Source: Sphaerotilus sulfidivorans
GTDB taxonomy: Bacteria > Pseudomonadota > Gammaproteobacteria > Burkholderiales > Burkholderiaceae_C
NCBI RefSeq assembly: GCF_013426975.1
Contig: NZ_JACCPY010000022.1
Location: 1 to 64,000, forward strand
Direction of reading: 5' to 3'
Length of the DNA stretch: 64,000 bases
Part shown: positions 16,741 to 27,265 of the stretch, in pieces
Layout of the letters: every line of letters begins with the position of its first letter
Position numbering within the stretch: the stretch's first letter is position 1
Notes under the pieces: model-generated
What the model was told of the DNA's origin: nothing
Database searches by the model: none
What the model saw: only the letters and a program-made list of their open reading frames with translations
Position numbers and translations under genes: made by a program

Positions 16741-18348
16741 ATGAACCCTTCCTCCCTCTCTCGCCGCGCGACCCTGCGGGAACTGTCGCGCTGGGCCGCG
16801 CTCCTGGCCGCACAGCGGGTCGCGGCCGCACCGGACCTGTCGCTGCCGCGCCAGGAGCGCCCGCACTTCGGCGCCGACCCGTTCACGCTCGGCGTGGCCA
16901 GCGGCCAGCCGCGGCCGGATTCGGTGATCCTGTGGACCCGGCTGGCGCCGCAGCCGATGGCGCCGCGAGGCGGCATGCCACGCGCGCTGGTGGCGCTGCA
17001 GTGGCAGGTGGCCGAGGACGAGGGTTTCTCGCGCCTCCGGCGCAGCGGCACCGTCTGGGCCGATCCGGCGCAGGCCCACAGCGTGCGGGTACACGCCGAC
17101 GGGCTGACACCAGGGCGGATCTGGTTCTACCGCTTCATCGCCGGCAATGCGGTCAGCCCGACCGGCCGCACCCGCACCGCACCGGCCGAGGACGCGCCCG
17201 TCGATCGGCTGCGTCTGGTGCTGGCGTCCTGCCAGCACTACGAGCAGGGCTGGTTCATCGCGCAGCGCGAGATCGCCGGGCTGGACATCGACTTCGTGCT
17301 GTTCACCGGCGACTACATCTACGACAACCCCTGCGCACGCCGGCTGCGAGTGCGCAGCCACGAGAGCGGCCAGCATCCGTCGGGCCAGGCCTTCTCGCTG
17401 CCGCAGTTCCGCTGCCGCCACGCGCACTACAAGCTCGATCCGGACCTGCAGGCCGCGCACCGCGCGCATCCGTGGATCCTGGCCTGGGACGATCACGAGG
17501 TCCGCAACGACTACGCCGGCCTGCGCGGCGACGATGATTTCGACCTGCCCCCGGCAGAGTTCGTGCGGGTGCGCGCGCATGCCTATCAGGCCTATTTCGA
17601 GCATCTGCCGCTGGCGCTCGACCAGCAGCCCGGACCCGGCGGCATGCGCATGCATGACCGCTTCACCTGGGGCCGGCTGGCCGAGCTGTGGACGCTGGAC
17701 GGTCGCCAATACCGCGACGTGCAGGCCTGCAACGAGGACGGCCGCTACAACGGCCATCTGCGCTGGAACTGCGACGCGGTGTCCGCCCCCGGCCGCTCGC
17801 TGCTGGGTGCAGCCCAGCGCCAGTGGCTGCAGCAGGGTCTGGCCGGATCGCGGCGGCGCTGGAAGCTGATCGGCCAGTCGACGCAGATGAGCCCCTGGGG
17901 CCTGCCCGCACCTGACGGACGCCGGCTGGTCTTCACCGACGGCTGGGATGGCTATGCCCGGGAACGTGCCGCGCTGCTGGGCTTCATCGGTAAGCAGCGC
18001 ATCGACGATGTCGTCGTGCTCGGCGGTGACGTGCACCGGCATGTCGCAGCGCAGCTGCGCGCCCGCCCGGGAGATCCGCGCTCGCCGGTGGTCGCCAGCG
18101 AGTTCGTCGCCACCTCGCTGACCTCGGCGGGCATGCCGCAGTCGACGATGTCGCTGATCCGCCGCGCCAACCCGGACATCCTGCACGCCCGCAGCGATGT
18201 CAGGGGTTACATGCAACTGGAAGTGACGGAGCGCTCGCTAAACTGCATCGCCAGGGCGACGGATTTTCCGGTGCTGCCGCATTCACGGATGCGCACGCTG
18301 GCCCGCTTCCATGTCGAGGCGGGCCGGCCCGGACCCCAGGTCGGCTGA
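16741..18348 (+). CDS. PhoD-family alkaline phosphatase/phosphodiesterase, Tat-exported
   Basis: A 535-residue metallophosphatase. The N-terminus has a twin-arginine signal (SLSRRATLRELSRWAALLAAQRVAAAP, residues 4-30), so the folded enzyme is probably exported to the periplasm. A PhoD N-terminal domain follows (DPFTLGVASGQPRPDSVILWTRLAP), then the catalytic domain with LASCQHYEQGW, FTGDYIYDN, AWDDHEVRNDY and LGGDVHRH supplying the metal ligands. It hydrolyses phosphate mono- or diesters. No Pho box is evident upstream. It follows argP by 43 bases but is probably independent. Confidence 0.92.
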   Translation: MNPSSLSRRATLRELSRWAALLAAQRVAAAPDLSLPRQERPHFGADPFTLGVASGQPRPDSVILWTRLAPQPMAPRGGMPRALVALQWQVAEDEGFSRLRRSGTVWADPAQAHSVRVHADGLTPGRIWFYRFIAGNAVSPTGRTRTAPAEDAPVDRLRLVLASCQHYEQGWFIAQREIAGLDIDFVLFTGDYIYDNPCARRLRVRSHESGQHPSGQAFSLPQFRCRHAHYKLDPDLQAAHRAHPWILAWDDHEVRNDYAGLRGDDDFDLPPAEFVRVRAHAYQAYFEHLPLALDQQPGPGGMRMHDRFTWGRLAELWTLDGRQYRDVQACNEDGRYNGHLRWNCDAVSAPGRSLLGAAQRQWLQQGLAGSRRRWKLIGQSTQMSPWGLPAPDGRRLVFTDGWDGYARERAALLGFIGKQRIDDVVVLGGDVHRHVAAQLRARPGDPRSPVVASEFVATSLTSAGMPQSTMSLIRRANPDILHARSDVRGYMQLEVTERSLNCIARATDFPVLPHSRMRTLARFHVEAGRPGPQVG

Positions 18349-18436
18349 CGCCGGCCGACGGACCGGTCCGACGCCCTGGAGACCGGTCCGTCCGTGCAGT
18401 CGACGGGCCGCGGCAGGCAGTCTCGGGAGATCGGCA

Positions 18437-18685
18437 ATGACGACGATGAAGCGTTCGCTGACCAGCTGGCTGAGCTGGCCCTCATGGAAATCAGGCCGTG
18501 CCCGGCCGGCGCCGGAGCGGCGCCGCTCCGAGGACTGCGCCGACTACGGCACCGCCTTCGGCCTGGACATGAGCTTCGGCCCGCAGACTGCAGACACCCT
18601 GCCCCAGGGCGATCAGGACCGGCGCGACCGTCAGCGGCCCGCGCCGGAGGGCCTGGCCGATCCCGGACCGGAGTCGAAGGGCTGA
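18437..18685 (+). CDS. Small hypothetical protein
   Basis: An 82-codon ORF with GGGAGA seven bases upstream of its ATG. The product starts MTTMKRSLTSWLSWPSW and ends in a polar, Asp/Arg/Pro-rich tail. No known domain is recognisable. It fills the gap between the PhoD gene and the convergent universal stress gene and ends one base from the latter's stop. It may be a lineage-specific small protein or a chance ORF in GC-rich DNA. Confidence 0.4.
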   Translation: MTTMKRSLTSWLSWPSWKSGRARPAPERRRSEDCADYGTAFGLDMSFGPQTADTLPQGDQDRRDRQRPAPEGLADPGPESKG

Positions 18686-18686
18686 T

Positions 18687-19109
18687 TCAGCGGATCAGCA
18701 GCACCGGCACCTTGCAGTGCGCCATCACCTTGGTGGCGACCGAGCCCATCACCAGGTTGCCGAGCGTGCCGTGGCCATGCGAGCCCATCATCAGCAGGTC
18801 GAAGCTGCCCTCGCTCGCGGTGGCGGCGATGGTGTCGGCGATGTGGCCGGTCTTGCTGAGGAAGGTCGCCTTCAGGCCCTGCTTGTCCAGGAAAGTGCGC
18901 AGCGGGTGGAAGACCTTCTCGCCCTCGTCGGCGTAGTAGGCGTTCAGCAGTTCGCGGTCCAGCACCGCGGCCGCGCGCGGCGGCACCGGCGGCACCACGG
19001 TCAGCACGGTGTACTCATGCTGGGTGCCGAGCCACTCGTCGTGGGCCGCCCAGTAAGCGACCATGCGGCGGGTGAATTCGCTGCCATCGACGGCGACCAG
19101 AATCTTCAT
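18687..19109 (-). CDS. Universal stress protein (UspA family)
   Basis: The 140-residue cytoplasmic protein has the Usp fold: MKILVAVDGSEFTRRMVAYW at the start and the ATP-binding signature GSHGHGTLGNLVMGSVATKVMAHCKVPVLLI (G-2x-G-9x-G-S/T) at the end. It therefore belongs to the nucleotide-binding subgroup. Usp proteins aid survival under starvation or respiratory stress; the exact role is not known. The ATG at 19109 is preceded by AAGGAG; an upstream in-frame ATG adds nine unlike residues. Confidence 0.92.
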   Translation of the reverse strand: MKILVAVDGSEFTRRMVAYWAAHDEWLGTQHEYTVLTVVPPVPPRAAAVLDRELLNAYYADEGEKVFHPLRTFLDKQGLKATFLSKTGHIADTIAATASEGSFDLLMMGSHGHGTLGNLVMGSVATKVMAHCKVPVLLIR

Positions 19110-19198
19110 GCGAGTCTCCTTGCGGGGTGAGTCCACGGGCCTCGAGGACCCGACGGACCCAGTCTGTCAGCATGAAGTCAGTCCGGTCTTGACCCGGA

Positions 19199-19960
19199 TC
19201 AACTCTGGTCGCGGCCGTGGCACTGCTTGTACTTGCGACCACTGCCGCACGGGCAGGGGTCGTTGCGGCCGACCTTGGGCGCGCTGCGACGCACCTGCGT
19301 GACCTTCAGCCGCTCGGCGCGGCCGATGTCGACCAGCTCGACCACATTGCCGACCAGATCCTCGATCGCCGCGTCGAGCGACTTCAGCGGATGCTCCTGG
19401 TCGAGCGCCTTGGTGTAGGCCTGCTCATCCTCGCTCTGGTCGGGCAGATGGCGGCGCAGGCAGGCCAGCAGGTCCGGGATGTCAGGATGAGGCAGATCCT
19501 CCAGGCCCGGGAAATGGTTGAGCGCATGCTCGAAGCCGATGATCCACGGCCCCAGCGCACCCTCGATCTGGGCGCGGCCGGTCAGCGGCTCGTCATCCTC
19601 GCCGAGCGGCTGCATCACCACCGGATCGAACCAGCCGTCCTCGACCATCTGGCGGTTCAGGGCGTCGAAGCGGCGCTGCACCAGCGCGAGCAGGCGCTCG
19701 TGACGCGCACCATGCCAGCCCGCGGTGTCCGGCGCGAGCACTGCGCCGCCGCCCTGCTCCTCGTCGCCGAGGTTCCAGTCGCAGGCCGGCGGCAGCCACT
19801 CGGCGATGTCGACGGCCACCGGCTGCGCCAGCACGCCGCAGAGATAGCCGTCGAGCATCACCACATCGAGCGCCTCCAGCGGAGCCGGGATCTGGGCCAG
19901 CAGGTCATCGAGTTCGCCGATCTCGGCATCGGTGAGGTCGTTCTGGGACGGTTGGGACAT
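19199..19960 (-). CDS. YecA/UPF0149 family protein with C-terminal SEC-C zinc motif
   Basis: A 253-residue protein. The N-terminal part ([25 protein letters not shown], about residues 16-50) is the UPF0149/YecA helical domain. The C-terminus ends in [20 protein letters not shown], the SEC-C motif that binds zinc in SecA and relatives. E. coli YecA associates with the Sec machinery and ribosomes; a similar secretion-linked role is plausible but not shown. It stands alone, divergent from the cobalamin adenosyltransferase gene. Confidence 0.88.
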   Translation of the reverse strand: MSQPSQNDLTDAEIGELDDLLAQIPAPLEALDVVMLDGYLCGVLAQPVAVDIAEWLPPACDWNLGDEEQGGGAVLAPDTAGWHGARHERLLALVQRRFDALNRQMVEDGWFDPVVMQPLGEDDEPLTGRAQIEGALGPWIIGFEHALNHFPGLEDLPHPDIPDLLACLRRHLPDQSEDEQAYTKALDQEHPLKSLDAAIEDLVGNVVELVDIGRAERLKVTQVRRSAPKVGRNDPCPCGSGRKYKQCHGRDQS

Positions 19961-20052
19961 GGGAAGAGCTTTCGGAATTCGTGACAGATCGTGCTTGCTG
20001 CGTATTGTGCCCGCCGCGGCCGGGGCCAGGGACGAGCCGTTAGGATGACGGC

Positions 20053-20643
20053 ATGGGACACCGACTCACACAGATCAGCACCCGCACCGGGGACGACGGC
20101 ACCACCGGACTGGGCGACGGCACGCGCGTGCCGAAGGACCACCTGCGCATCGCGGCGATGGGCGACGTGGACGAACTCAACTCGCAGATCGGCGTGCTGC
20201 TGGCCGAGCCGCTGCCGGCCGAGGTGCGCGAGCTGCTGGTCGTCATCCAGCATGAACTCTTCAACCTCGGCGGCGAGCTGTGCATTCCGGGCCATGCGCT
20301 GCTGAAGGACGAGGCGGTGCTGCGCCTGGACGAGGCGCTGGCGCATCACAACGCGCAGCTGCCGCGGCTGCAGGAGTTCATCCTGCCGGCCGGCACCCGC
20401 AGCGCCGCGCTCGCCCATGTGGCGCGCACCATCGCCCGGCGCGCCGAGCGTGCGGTGGTGACGCTGCAGCGCTCCGGCGAAGCACTCAACAGCGCGCCGC
20501 GCCAGTACCTGAACCGGCTGTCGGACCTGCTGTTCGTGCTGGCGCGGGTGCTCAACCGCGCCAACCTCGACGGGCTGGGCGGCGACGACGTCTACTGGAA
20601 GAGCGAGCGTCTCGCCCGCCAGCAGGACGACAACACCGCCTGA
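20053..20643 (+). CDS. Cob(I)alamin adenosyltransferase, PduO type
   Basis: A 196-residue cytoplasmic enzyme that transfers adenosyl from ATP to cob(I)alamin, making adenosylcobalamin. The signature [22 protein letters not shown] (residues 8-29) is the ATP-binding loop; [12 protein letters not shown] and the C-terminal [20 protein letters not shown] with the active-site Arg are all present. A likely customer is methylmalonyl-CoA mutase, encoded elsewhere. TAGGAT sits six bases before the ATG; its AGGA could be a ribosome site or the hexamer a -10. Confidence 0.95.
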   Translation: MGHRLTQISTRTGDDGTTGLGDGTRVPKDHLRIAAMGDVDELNSQIGVLLAEPLPAEVRELLVVIQHELFNLGGELCIPGHALLKDEAVLRLDEALAHHNAQLPRLQEFILPAGTRSAALAHVARTIARRAERAVVTLQRSGEALNSAPRQYLNRLSDLLFVLARVLNRANLDGLGGDDVYWKSERLARQQDDNTA

Positions 20644-20658
20644 GGGTCCGGGGAAGAC

Positions 20659-20976
20659 TCAGAAGCTGGCCCGGCCCTCGACGATGTCGAGCCGCACCAC
20701 CGGCCGACCGGTGGCGGCGCAGGCCGCGGCAGCCAGCCGCACAGCCCAGGCCGGATCGCCCTCCGGCCCGAAGGCCCGGGCTCCCGCCGCATCCGCCACC
20801 GCCAGCAGCTTGTCGGCGGTCAGCACCTTGCCTGAGGCGCGCAGCGGCTCGCAGTCGAACTCGAGGAACTGCTCGTCGAGCCACTGTCGTGCCGCATCGG
20901 CAGCGGGCAGCGGCTCGGCGGCGGCAACGACGAACTCCTGGTCGGGAGAGAAGCGAACGGTCAGGCTGCCAGTCAT
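20659..20976 (-). CDS. Conserved-looking hypothetical protein
   Basis: A 105-residue acidic, Ala-rich cytoplasmic protein starting MTGSLTVRFSPDQEFVV. No domain is recognised. Good codon-position GC bias, a GGAGAC ribosome-like site before the ATG and a snug fit between the adenosyltransferase and aroG make it a likely real gene. Its stop lies 15 bases from the convergent adenosyltransferase stop. Function unknown. Confidence 0.65.
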   Translation of the reverse strand: MTGSLTVRFSPDQEFVVAAAEPLPAADAARQWLDEQFLEFDCEPLRASGKVLTADKLLAVADAAGARAFGPEGDPAWAVRLAAAACAATGRPVVRLDIVEGRASF

Positions 20977-21031
20977 GTCGGGGTCTCCTGTCTCCGAGAG
21001 ATGATGCAAGGATCCCCCTGATCCTAGCGGC

Positions 21032-22150
<1,119 letters not shown>

Positions 22151-22232
22151 CTTCGTGTTCCTGGGAGAGTCGTGTGTCGGGTGTCGGATGCAGATTCGGG
22201 ATGCGGAAGACCGGGGGATCCGGGCGGCGGCC

Positions 22233-22260
22233 AAAAAAAAACCGCCGGGGATCCGGCGGT
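22233..22260 (-). terminator. Attenuator terminator upstream of aroG
   Basis: On the minus strand ACCGCCGG (22260-22253), loop ATCC, and CCGGCGGT (22248-22241) make an 8-bp stem, extendable by AA/TT, followed by an uninterrupted T run (22240-22233). It lies after the leader peptide stop (22289) and 82 bases before the aroG ATG, so termination here would silence aroG. Confidence 0.9.
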
Positions 22261-22315
22261 TTCCTTGGAGCGCTTGCGGGCTTTTCAGCTACGCGTGGGC
22301 CTCTCCTCCGCCGGT
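22253..22315 (-). promoter_or_regulatory. Candidate antiterminator pairing in the aroG leader
   Basis: The leader segment CCGGCGG (minus, 22314-22308) is exactly complementary to CCGCCGG, the 5' arm of the terminator (22259-22253). The adjoining GGAG (22306-22303) can also pair with CUCC (22270-22267), lengthening the helix. Pairing would prevent the terminator. A ribosome stalled at codons 6-8 would leave the segment free; a full fold has not been computed. Confidence 0.6.
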
Positions 22316-22363
22316 GCGGTGCGAGAACCAAAAGTAGCCAAAAAAGAAGGCAAAACGCTTCAT
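22289..22363 (-). CDS. Aromatic (Phe-rich) leader peptide for aroG attenuation
   Basis: A 24-codon ORF that starts MKRFAFFFGYFWFS and stops with TAG. Codons 4-13 contain six Phe, one Tyr and one Trp. Four of the six Phe codons are TTT, which is notable in such a GC-rich genome. It begins 8 bases after a -10 hexamer, with no Shine-Dalgarno, so it may be translated from a nearly leaderless RNA. It is followed by a candidate antiterminator and a strong terminator before the DAHP synthase gene. By analogy with pheA, pheST and trp leaders, slow translation when charged tRNA-Phe is scarce should permit read-through into aroG. The peptide itself probably has no other function. Mechanism is inferred from layout. 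Confidence 0.85.
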   Translation of the reverse strand: MKRFAFFFGYFWFSHRTGGGEAHA

Positions 22364-22371
22364 GGGGGTCG

Positions 22372-22400
22372 AATGTAGAGAGGCCGCGTGGCCGCGTCAA
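22372..22400 (-). promoter_or_regulatory. aroG: Sigma-70 promoter of the aroG leader (TTGACG-17-TACATT)
   Basis: On the minus strand TTGACG (22400-22395) and TACATT (22377-22372) are separated by exactly 17 bases. The hexamer ends 8 bases before the leader ATG at 22363, so transcription should begin within a few bases of that codon. It lies downstream of the tldD stop (22472) on the same strand. Confidence 0.75.
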
Positions 22401-22471
22401 CCGGAAATCTCTGGAGCAGGGGCGATGTCGGCTCCGGGCGACGCAGGCGCAAGCCTGCCGTCAGGCCCGGC

Positions 22472-23935
<1,464 letters not shown>

Positions 23936-23942
23936 GCGATGC

Positions 23943-23961
23943 ATTCTAGGTCCGCCACAAT
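23943..23961. promoter_or_regulatory. Overlapping divergent -10 elements of tldD and dinB
   Basis: TAGAAT on the minus strand (23948-23943) is 7 bases before the tldD ATG at 23935. CACAAT on the plus strand (23956-23961) is 6 bases before the dinB ATG at 23968. Both starts lack a Shine-Dalgarno. The 32-base gap leaves no room for conventional leaders, so both genes look leaderless. Confidence 0.5.
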
Positions 23962-23967
23962 CGGCCC

Positions 23968-25272
23968 ATGCATGATGCGGATGGCGACCCGACCCGGAAA
24001 TCTCACGATGACCGCGAAGCGCAGGCGCTGGCGCCCTCGCCTGCGCCCGCCCGTCTGATCGCGCACCTCGACATGGACGCCTTCTACGCCTCGGTCGAGC
24101 TGCTGCGCCGGCCCGAGCTGCGCGGCCGCGCGGTGGTGGTCGGCGGCAGCCGCGCCCGCGCCGCGCGCTTCGAGGACGGCCACTGGCCGCGCCTGGGCGA
24201 CTACGCCGGCCGCGGCGTGGTCACCACCGCGACCTACGAGGCGCGCGCCCGCGGCATCCATTCCGGCATGGGCCTGATGAAGGCCGCCGCGCTGGCGCCC
24301 GACGCGGTGCTGCTGCCGGCCGACTTCGACGAGTACCGGCGCCTGTCGCGCGCCTTCAAGGAGGCGGTGGCCGAGCTGGCCCCGGCGATCGAGGACCGCG
24401 GCATCGACGAGATCTACATCGACCTGAGCGCGGTGGCGCGCGCGCACGAGCCGCTCGGCCACGACCCGCTGGGCGGCGCACGGGCGCTGGCCCAGGACAT
24501 CCGCAACAACGTGCGCACCGCCACCGGCCTGAGCTGCTCGATCGGCCTGGCGCCGAACAAGCTGCTGGCCAAGATCGGCAGCGATCTCGACAAGCCCGGC
24601 GGCCTGACGGTGCTGACCGCCGCCGACCTGCCGCTGCGGATCTGGCCGCTGCCGGTGCGCCGCATCAACGGCATCGGCCCGAAGGCCGGCACGCGGCTCG
24701 AGCAGCTCGGCATCCAGACCATCGGCGAGCTGGCGGCCTGCACGCCCGACTGGCTGGTCGAGCACTTCGGCCGCACGCAGGGGCTGTGGATGCACCGCAG
24801 CGCCCACGGCCTGGACGACCGCCCGGTGGTGACGCACAGCGATCCGGTGTCGATGAGCCGCGAGACCACCTTCGATCGCGACCTGCACCCGCGCCATGAC
24901 CGCGAGCAGCTCGGCGCCCTCTTCACCCGGCTGTGCGAGCAGGTGGCGGCCGACCTGCAGCGCAAGGGCTGGGTCGGGCGCACCATCGGCATCAAGCTGC
25001 GCTTCGACGATTTCCGCACCGTCACCCGCGACCTGACGATCGAGCTGCCGACGGCCGACGCCGCGCTGATCCGCCGCGCCGGCGGCCTGTGCCTGAAGCG
25101 GGTCAGCCTGAACCGGCGCCTGCGCCTGCTCGGGGTGCGGGTGGGCACGCTGTCGCGCGCCGATGCGCAGCCGCCGCGGCCGCGGCCTAAGCGCCCGCCC
25201 CCGATGCCGCAGACCGCTCCAGCGGACGCGCCGCTGACTCAGACGCTGCCGCTGTTTCCGGACGAGTCCTGA
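23968..25272 (+). CDS. dinB: DNA polymerase IV (Y family)
   Basis: A 434-residue translesion polymerase. [12 protein letters not shown] (about residues 33-44) holds the first catalytic Asp pair and [10 protein letters not shown] (about 147-156) the second in place of the common [33 protein letters not shown] is the helix-hairpin-helix. The C-terminus [10 protein letters not shown] contains the beta-clamp-binding motif QxLPLF. Compared with E. coli DinB (351) it has an N-terminal extension of about 30 residues, an insertion of some 20 residues after [13 protein letters not shown], and a Pro-rich tail linker. No LexA box is visible in the 32-base gap upstream. Confidence 0.95.
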   Translation: MHDADGDPTRKSHDDREAQALAPSPAPARLIAHLDMDAFYASVELLRRPELRGRAVVVGGSRARAARFEDGHWPRLGDYAGRGVVTTATYEARARGIHSGMGLMKAAALAPDAVLLPADFDEYRRLSRAFKEAVAELAPAIEDRGIDEIYIDLSAVARAHEPLGHDPLGGARALAQDIRNNVRTATGLSCSIGLAPNKLLAKIGSDLDKPGGLTVLTAADLPLRIWPLPVRRINGIGPKAGTRLEQLGIQTIGELAACTPDWLVEHFGRTQGLWMHRSAHGLDDRPVVTHSDPVSMSRETTFDRDLHPRHDREQLGALFTRLCEQVAADLQRKGWVGRTIGIKLRFDDFRTVTRDLTIELPTADAALIRRAGGLCLKRVSLNRRLRLLGVRVGTLSRADAQPPRPRPKRPPPMPQTAPADAPLTQTLPLFPDES

Positions 25273-25685
25273 AGCGGCAGATCCTCGCGCGCAGGCAGCC
25301 GCGCCATCCACAGCGCCACCAGCGCGCAGCAGAGCGCCGGCAGCCACTGCAGCCGCGGCAGCGACCAGGCCGCCACGACCGATCCGATCGCCATCATCGC
25401 GAAGGCCAGCCAGCGCGCCCGACGCGGAATGGCACGGTGGCGACGCCAGTCGCGCACCATCGGCCCGAAGGTGCGGTGGGACAGCAGCCAGCGCTCGCAG
25501 CGGGTGCTGCCGCGCGAGAAGCAGGCTGCGGCCAGCAGCACGAAGGGCGTGGTCGGCAGCAGCGGCAGGAAGATGCCGACCACGCCCAGCAGCAGCGCGA
25601 CCAGCCCGGCCGACAGCCACAGCGCCCGCCACCAGACGGGCCGACGCGGCAGCTCGGCTGCGCTTGCATGTGTTCTCAGATTCAC
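25239..25685 (-). CDS. YbaN-like DUF454 inner-membrane protein
   Basis: A 148-residue protein (from GTG) with the DUF454 signature LGVVGIFLPLLPTTPFVLLAAACFSRGS in the first hydrophobic hairpin (about residues 25-60), the charged RCERWLLSHRTFGPMVRDWRRHRAIPRRARW loop, and two further helices. E. coli YbaN has the same plan; function unknown. GTG 25685 is preferred over TTG 25703 because GGAGAG lies 9 bases upstream. Its 3' end overlaps dinB by 34 bases, and its start is just beyond the tRNA-Thr terminator. Confidence 0.8.
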   Translation of the reverse strand: MNLRTHASAAELPRRPVWWRALWLSAGLVALLLGVVGIFLPLLPTTPFVLLAAACFSRGSTRCERWLLSHRTFGPMVRDWRRHRAIPRRARWLAFAMMAIGSVVAAWSLPRLQWLPALCCALVALWMARLPAREDLPLQDSSGNSGSV

Positions 25686-25700
25686 CGCGAACGCTCTCCG

Positions 25701-25741
25701 CAAGAAAGAAGCCCGCGCCTCCGGGAGGAGACGCGGGCTTC
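25701..25741 (-). terminator. Rho-independent terminator after tRNA-Thr
   Basis: GAAGCCCGCG and CGCGGGCTTC (25741-25732 and 25717-25708) form a 10-bp stem, with a second small CCTCC/GGAGG pairing inside, followed on the minus strand by TTTCTTG. It lies 10 bases downstream of the tRNA 3' end. Confidence 0.85.
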
Positions 25742-25751
25742 ATCGTAACCC

Positions 25752-25827
25752 TGGTGCCGACTATCCGAATCGAACGGATGACCTACTGTTTACAAGACAG
25801 TTGCTCTACCAGCTGAGCTAAGTCGGC
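25752..25827 (-). tRNA. tRNA-Thr (anticodon TGT)
   Basis: The 76-base gene has acceptor stem GCCGACT/AGTCGGC, D arm TTAGCTCAGCTGGTAGAGC, anticodon arm CTGTCTTGTAAACAG with TGT, T arm ATCCGTTCGATTCGGAT and an encoded CCA. A -10 TACAAT lies just upstream and a strong terminator just downstream, so it is a single-gene unit. Confidence 0.97.
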
Positions 25828-25837
25828 GGGGAGCCGG

Positions 25838-25868
25838 ATTGTAGTGAAAAAGCGCTCCGAGGTGTCAG
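25838..25868 (-). promoter_or_regulatory. tRNA-Thr promoter
   Basis: On the minus strand TACAAT (25843-25838) is a good -10; CTGACA (25868-25863) is a possible -35 with a long 19-base spacer. The start of transcription would be a few bases before the tRNA 5' end. Confidence 0.5.
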
Positions 25869-25908
25869 GCCCGAGCCTGCTGCACCTGCGCTCGCCCCAC
25901 TTCCAGCC

Positions 25909-26430
25909 TCACTTGATGCGCTTGAGCGACGGCCGTGCGCCCGCAGGCGGTGCGGCCGGCGGCGGCTCGTCGCCACCCGCATCCGCGTCGGCGGGCATCT
26001 CTGCGGCGGAGGCAGGAGCCGGCGCCAGTCGCAGCCCGGCGCTGGGCGCCGGTGGCTCGGGCGTCTCGGCCGGGGCCTGAGGCTCGAGATCGGTCGGGCC
26101 CTCGGGCATCGGGAAAGCCATGCCCTGGCCGTTCTCGCGCGCGTAGATCGCGATCACATGGTCGATCGGCACGACGATGTCGCGCGCGACGCCGCCAAAG
26201 CGGGCCTTGAAGTCGATCACGTCGTTGCCCAGGCGCAGGCCGCTGGTGGCATCGAAGCTGACGTTCAGCACGATCTCGTTGTTCTTGACGAACTCCATCG
26301 GCACGCGCACCGAGGAGTCGACATGAACGGCGAGCAGCGGCGTGAAGCCGTTGTCGATGCACCAGTCGTGCAGCGCACGGATCAGGTAGGGACGGGTCGA
26401 GGTGCCCTGGGAATCGTGATCGACGGACAT
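25909..26430 (-). CDS. sspB: ClpXP protease specificity-enhancing factor SspB
   Basis: The 173-residue adaptor delivers ssrA-tagged proteins to ClpXP. The N-terminal substrate-binding domain (TRPYLIRALHDWCIDNGFTPLLAVHV to IYARENGQGMAFP, about residues 12-108) is well conserved. A long Pro/Ala/Glu linker follows, and the last residues RPSLKRIK form the ClpX-docking (XB) motif. The linker is Pro/Ala-rich. It is downstream of sspA with a 58-base gap, as in many proteobacteria. Confidence 0.94.
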   Translation of the reverse strand: MSVDHDSQGTSTRPYLIRALHDWCIDNGFTPLLAVHVDSSVRVPMEFVKNNEIVLNVSFDATSGLRLGNDVIDFKARFGGVARDIVVPIDHVIAIYARENGQGMAFPMPEGPTDLEPQAPAETPEPPAPSAGLRLAPAPASAAEMPADADAGGDEPPPAAPPAGARPSLKRIK

Positions 26431-26488
26431 GCAGCGGTGCGCTCAGGCAGAAGTGGATCCGGGTCGGCGGCGGGAACGGCAGCGCGGC

Positions 26489-27103
26489 TTACTTGCGCAT
26501 CACCTTCTCGGACGGCGTCAGCGCCTCGATGTAGGCCGGACGCGAGAAGATGCGCTCGGCGTACTTCAGCAGCGGTGCGGCATTCTTCGACAGCTCGATG
26601 CCGTAGTAGTCCAGGCGCCACAGCAGCGGCGCGATCGCCACGTCGAGCATCGAGAAGTCCTCGCCCAGCATGTAGCGGTTCTTCTGGAAGATCGGCGCGA
26701 GCTGCGTCAGCCGGTCGCGGATCTGCGAACGCGCACGCTCCAGGTCCTTCTCGGTGGCCTTGACGCCGCCGCGGCCCTCGAGCAGGTTGACATGCGTGAA
26801 CAGTTCCTTCTCGAAGTTGAACAGGAACAGGCGCACGCGTGCACGAGCCACCGGGTCGCCCGGCATCAGCTGCGGATGCGGGAAACGCTCGTCGATGTAC
26901 TCGTTGATGATGTGCGATTCGTACAGGATGAGTTCGCGTTCGACGAGGATCGGCACCTCGTTGTACGGATTCATCAGCGCGATGTCCTCGGGCTTGGCGT
27001 AGAGATCGACGTCACGGATCTCGAAATCCATGCCCTTCTCGAACAGCACGAAACGGCAGCGATGCGAGTAGGGGCAGGTCGTGCCGGAGTAAAGCACCAT
27101 CAT
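26489..27103 (-). CDS. sspA: Stringent starvation protein A (GST fold, RNA polymerase-associated)
   Basis: The 204-residue protein has a thioredoxin-like N-terminal domain (MMVLYSGTTCPYSHRCRFVLFEKGMDFE) and an alpha-helical GST C-terminal domain. CPYSHRCRFV, the PYNEVPILVERELILYES strand and NEYIDERFPHPQLMPGDP match SspA. E. coli SspA binds sigma70-RNA polymerase and lacks GST activity. It lies between petC, whose operon ends in a terminator, and sspB, which it probably drives. Confidence 0.95.
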   Translation of the reverse strand: MMVLYSGTTCPYSHRCRFVLFEKGMDFEIRDVDLYAKPEDIALMNPYNEVPILVERELILYESHIINEYIDERFPHPQLMPGDPVARARVRLFLFNFEKELFTHVNLLEGRGGVKATEKDLERARSQIRDRLTQLAPIFQKNRYMLGEDFSMLDVAIAPLLWRLDYYGIELSKNAAPLLKYAERIFSRPAYIEALTPSEKVMRK

Positions 27104-27151
27104 GGCGGAGATCGCTCCTCGAAGAGAAGACAGAGCTCTGGAACCGAACTC

Positions 27152-27196
27152 TGAAAAACAAAAGCGCGCAGAGAGCCTCGATGGGCACTCTGCGCG
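27152..27196 (-). terminator. Rho-independent terminator of the pet operon
   Basis: CGCGCAGAG (minus, 27196-27188) pairs with CTCTGCGCG (27173-27165) in a 9-bp stem. It is followed by CTTTTGTTTTTC on the minus strand. It separates petC from sspA. Confidence 0.85.
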
Positions 27197-27265
27197 GTGA
27201 CACCGGCCCGAGGCGCCGCACGAGGCGGCCGCCCGGATCCGGCGCCGGACACCGGGAACGTCAGC

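Noticed and set aside
22233-22260. Hairpin and T-run read simply as the tldD terminator
   Set aside because: It would also stop tldD read-through. But it lies 212 bases past the tldD stop, directly after a promoter and an aromatic leader ORF and before aroG, so attenuation explains its position better.
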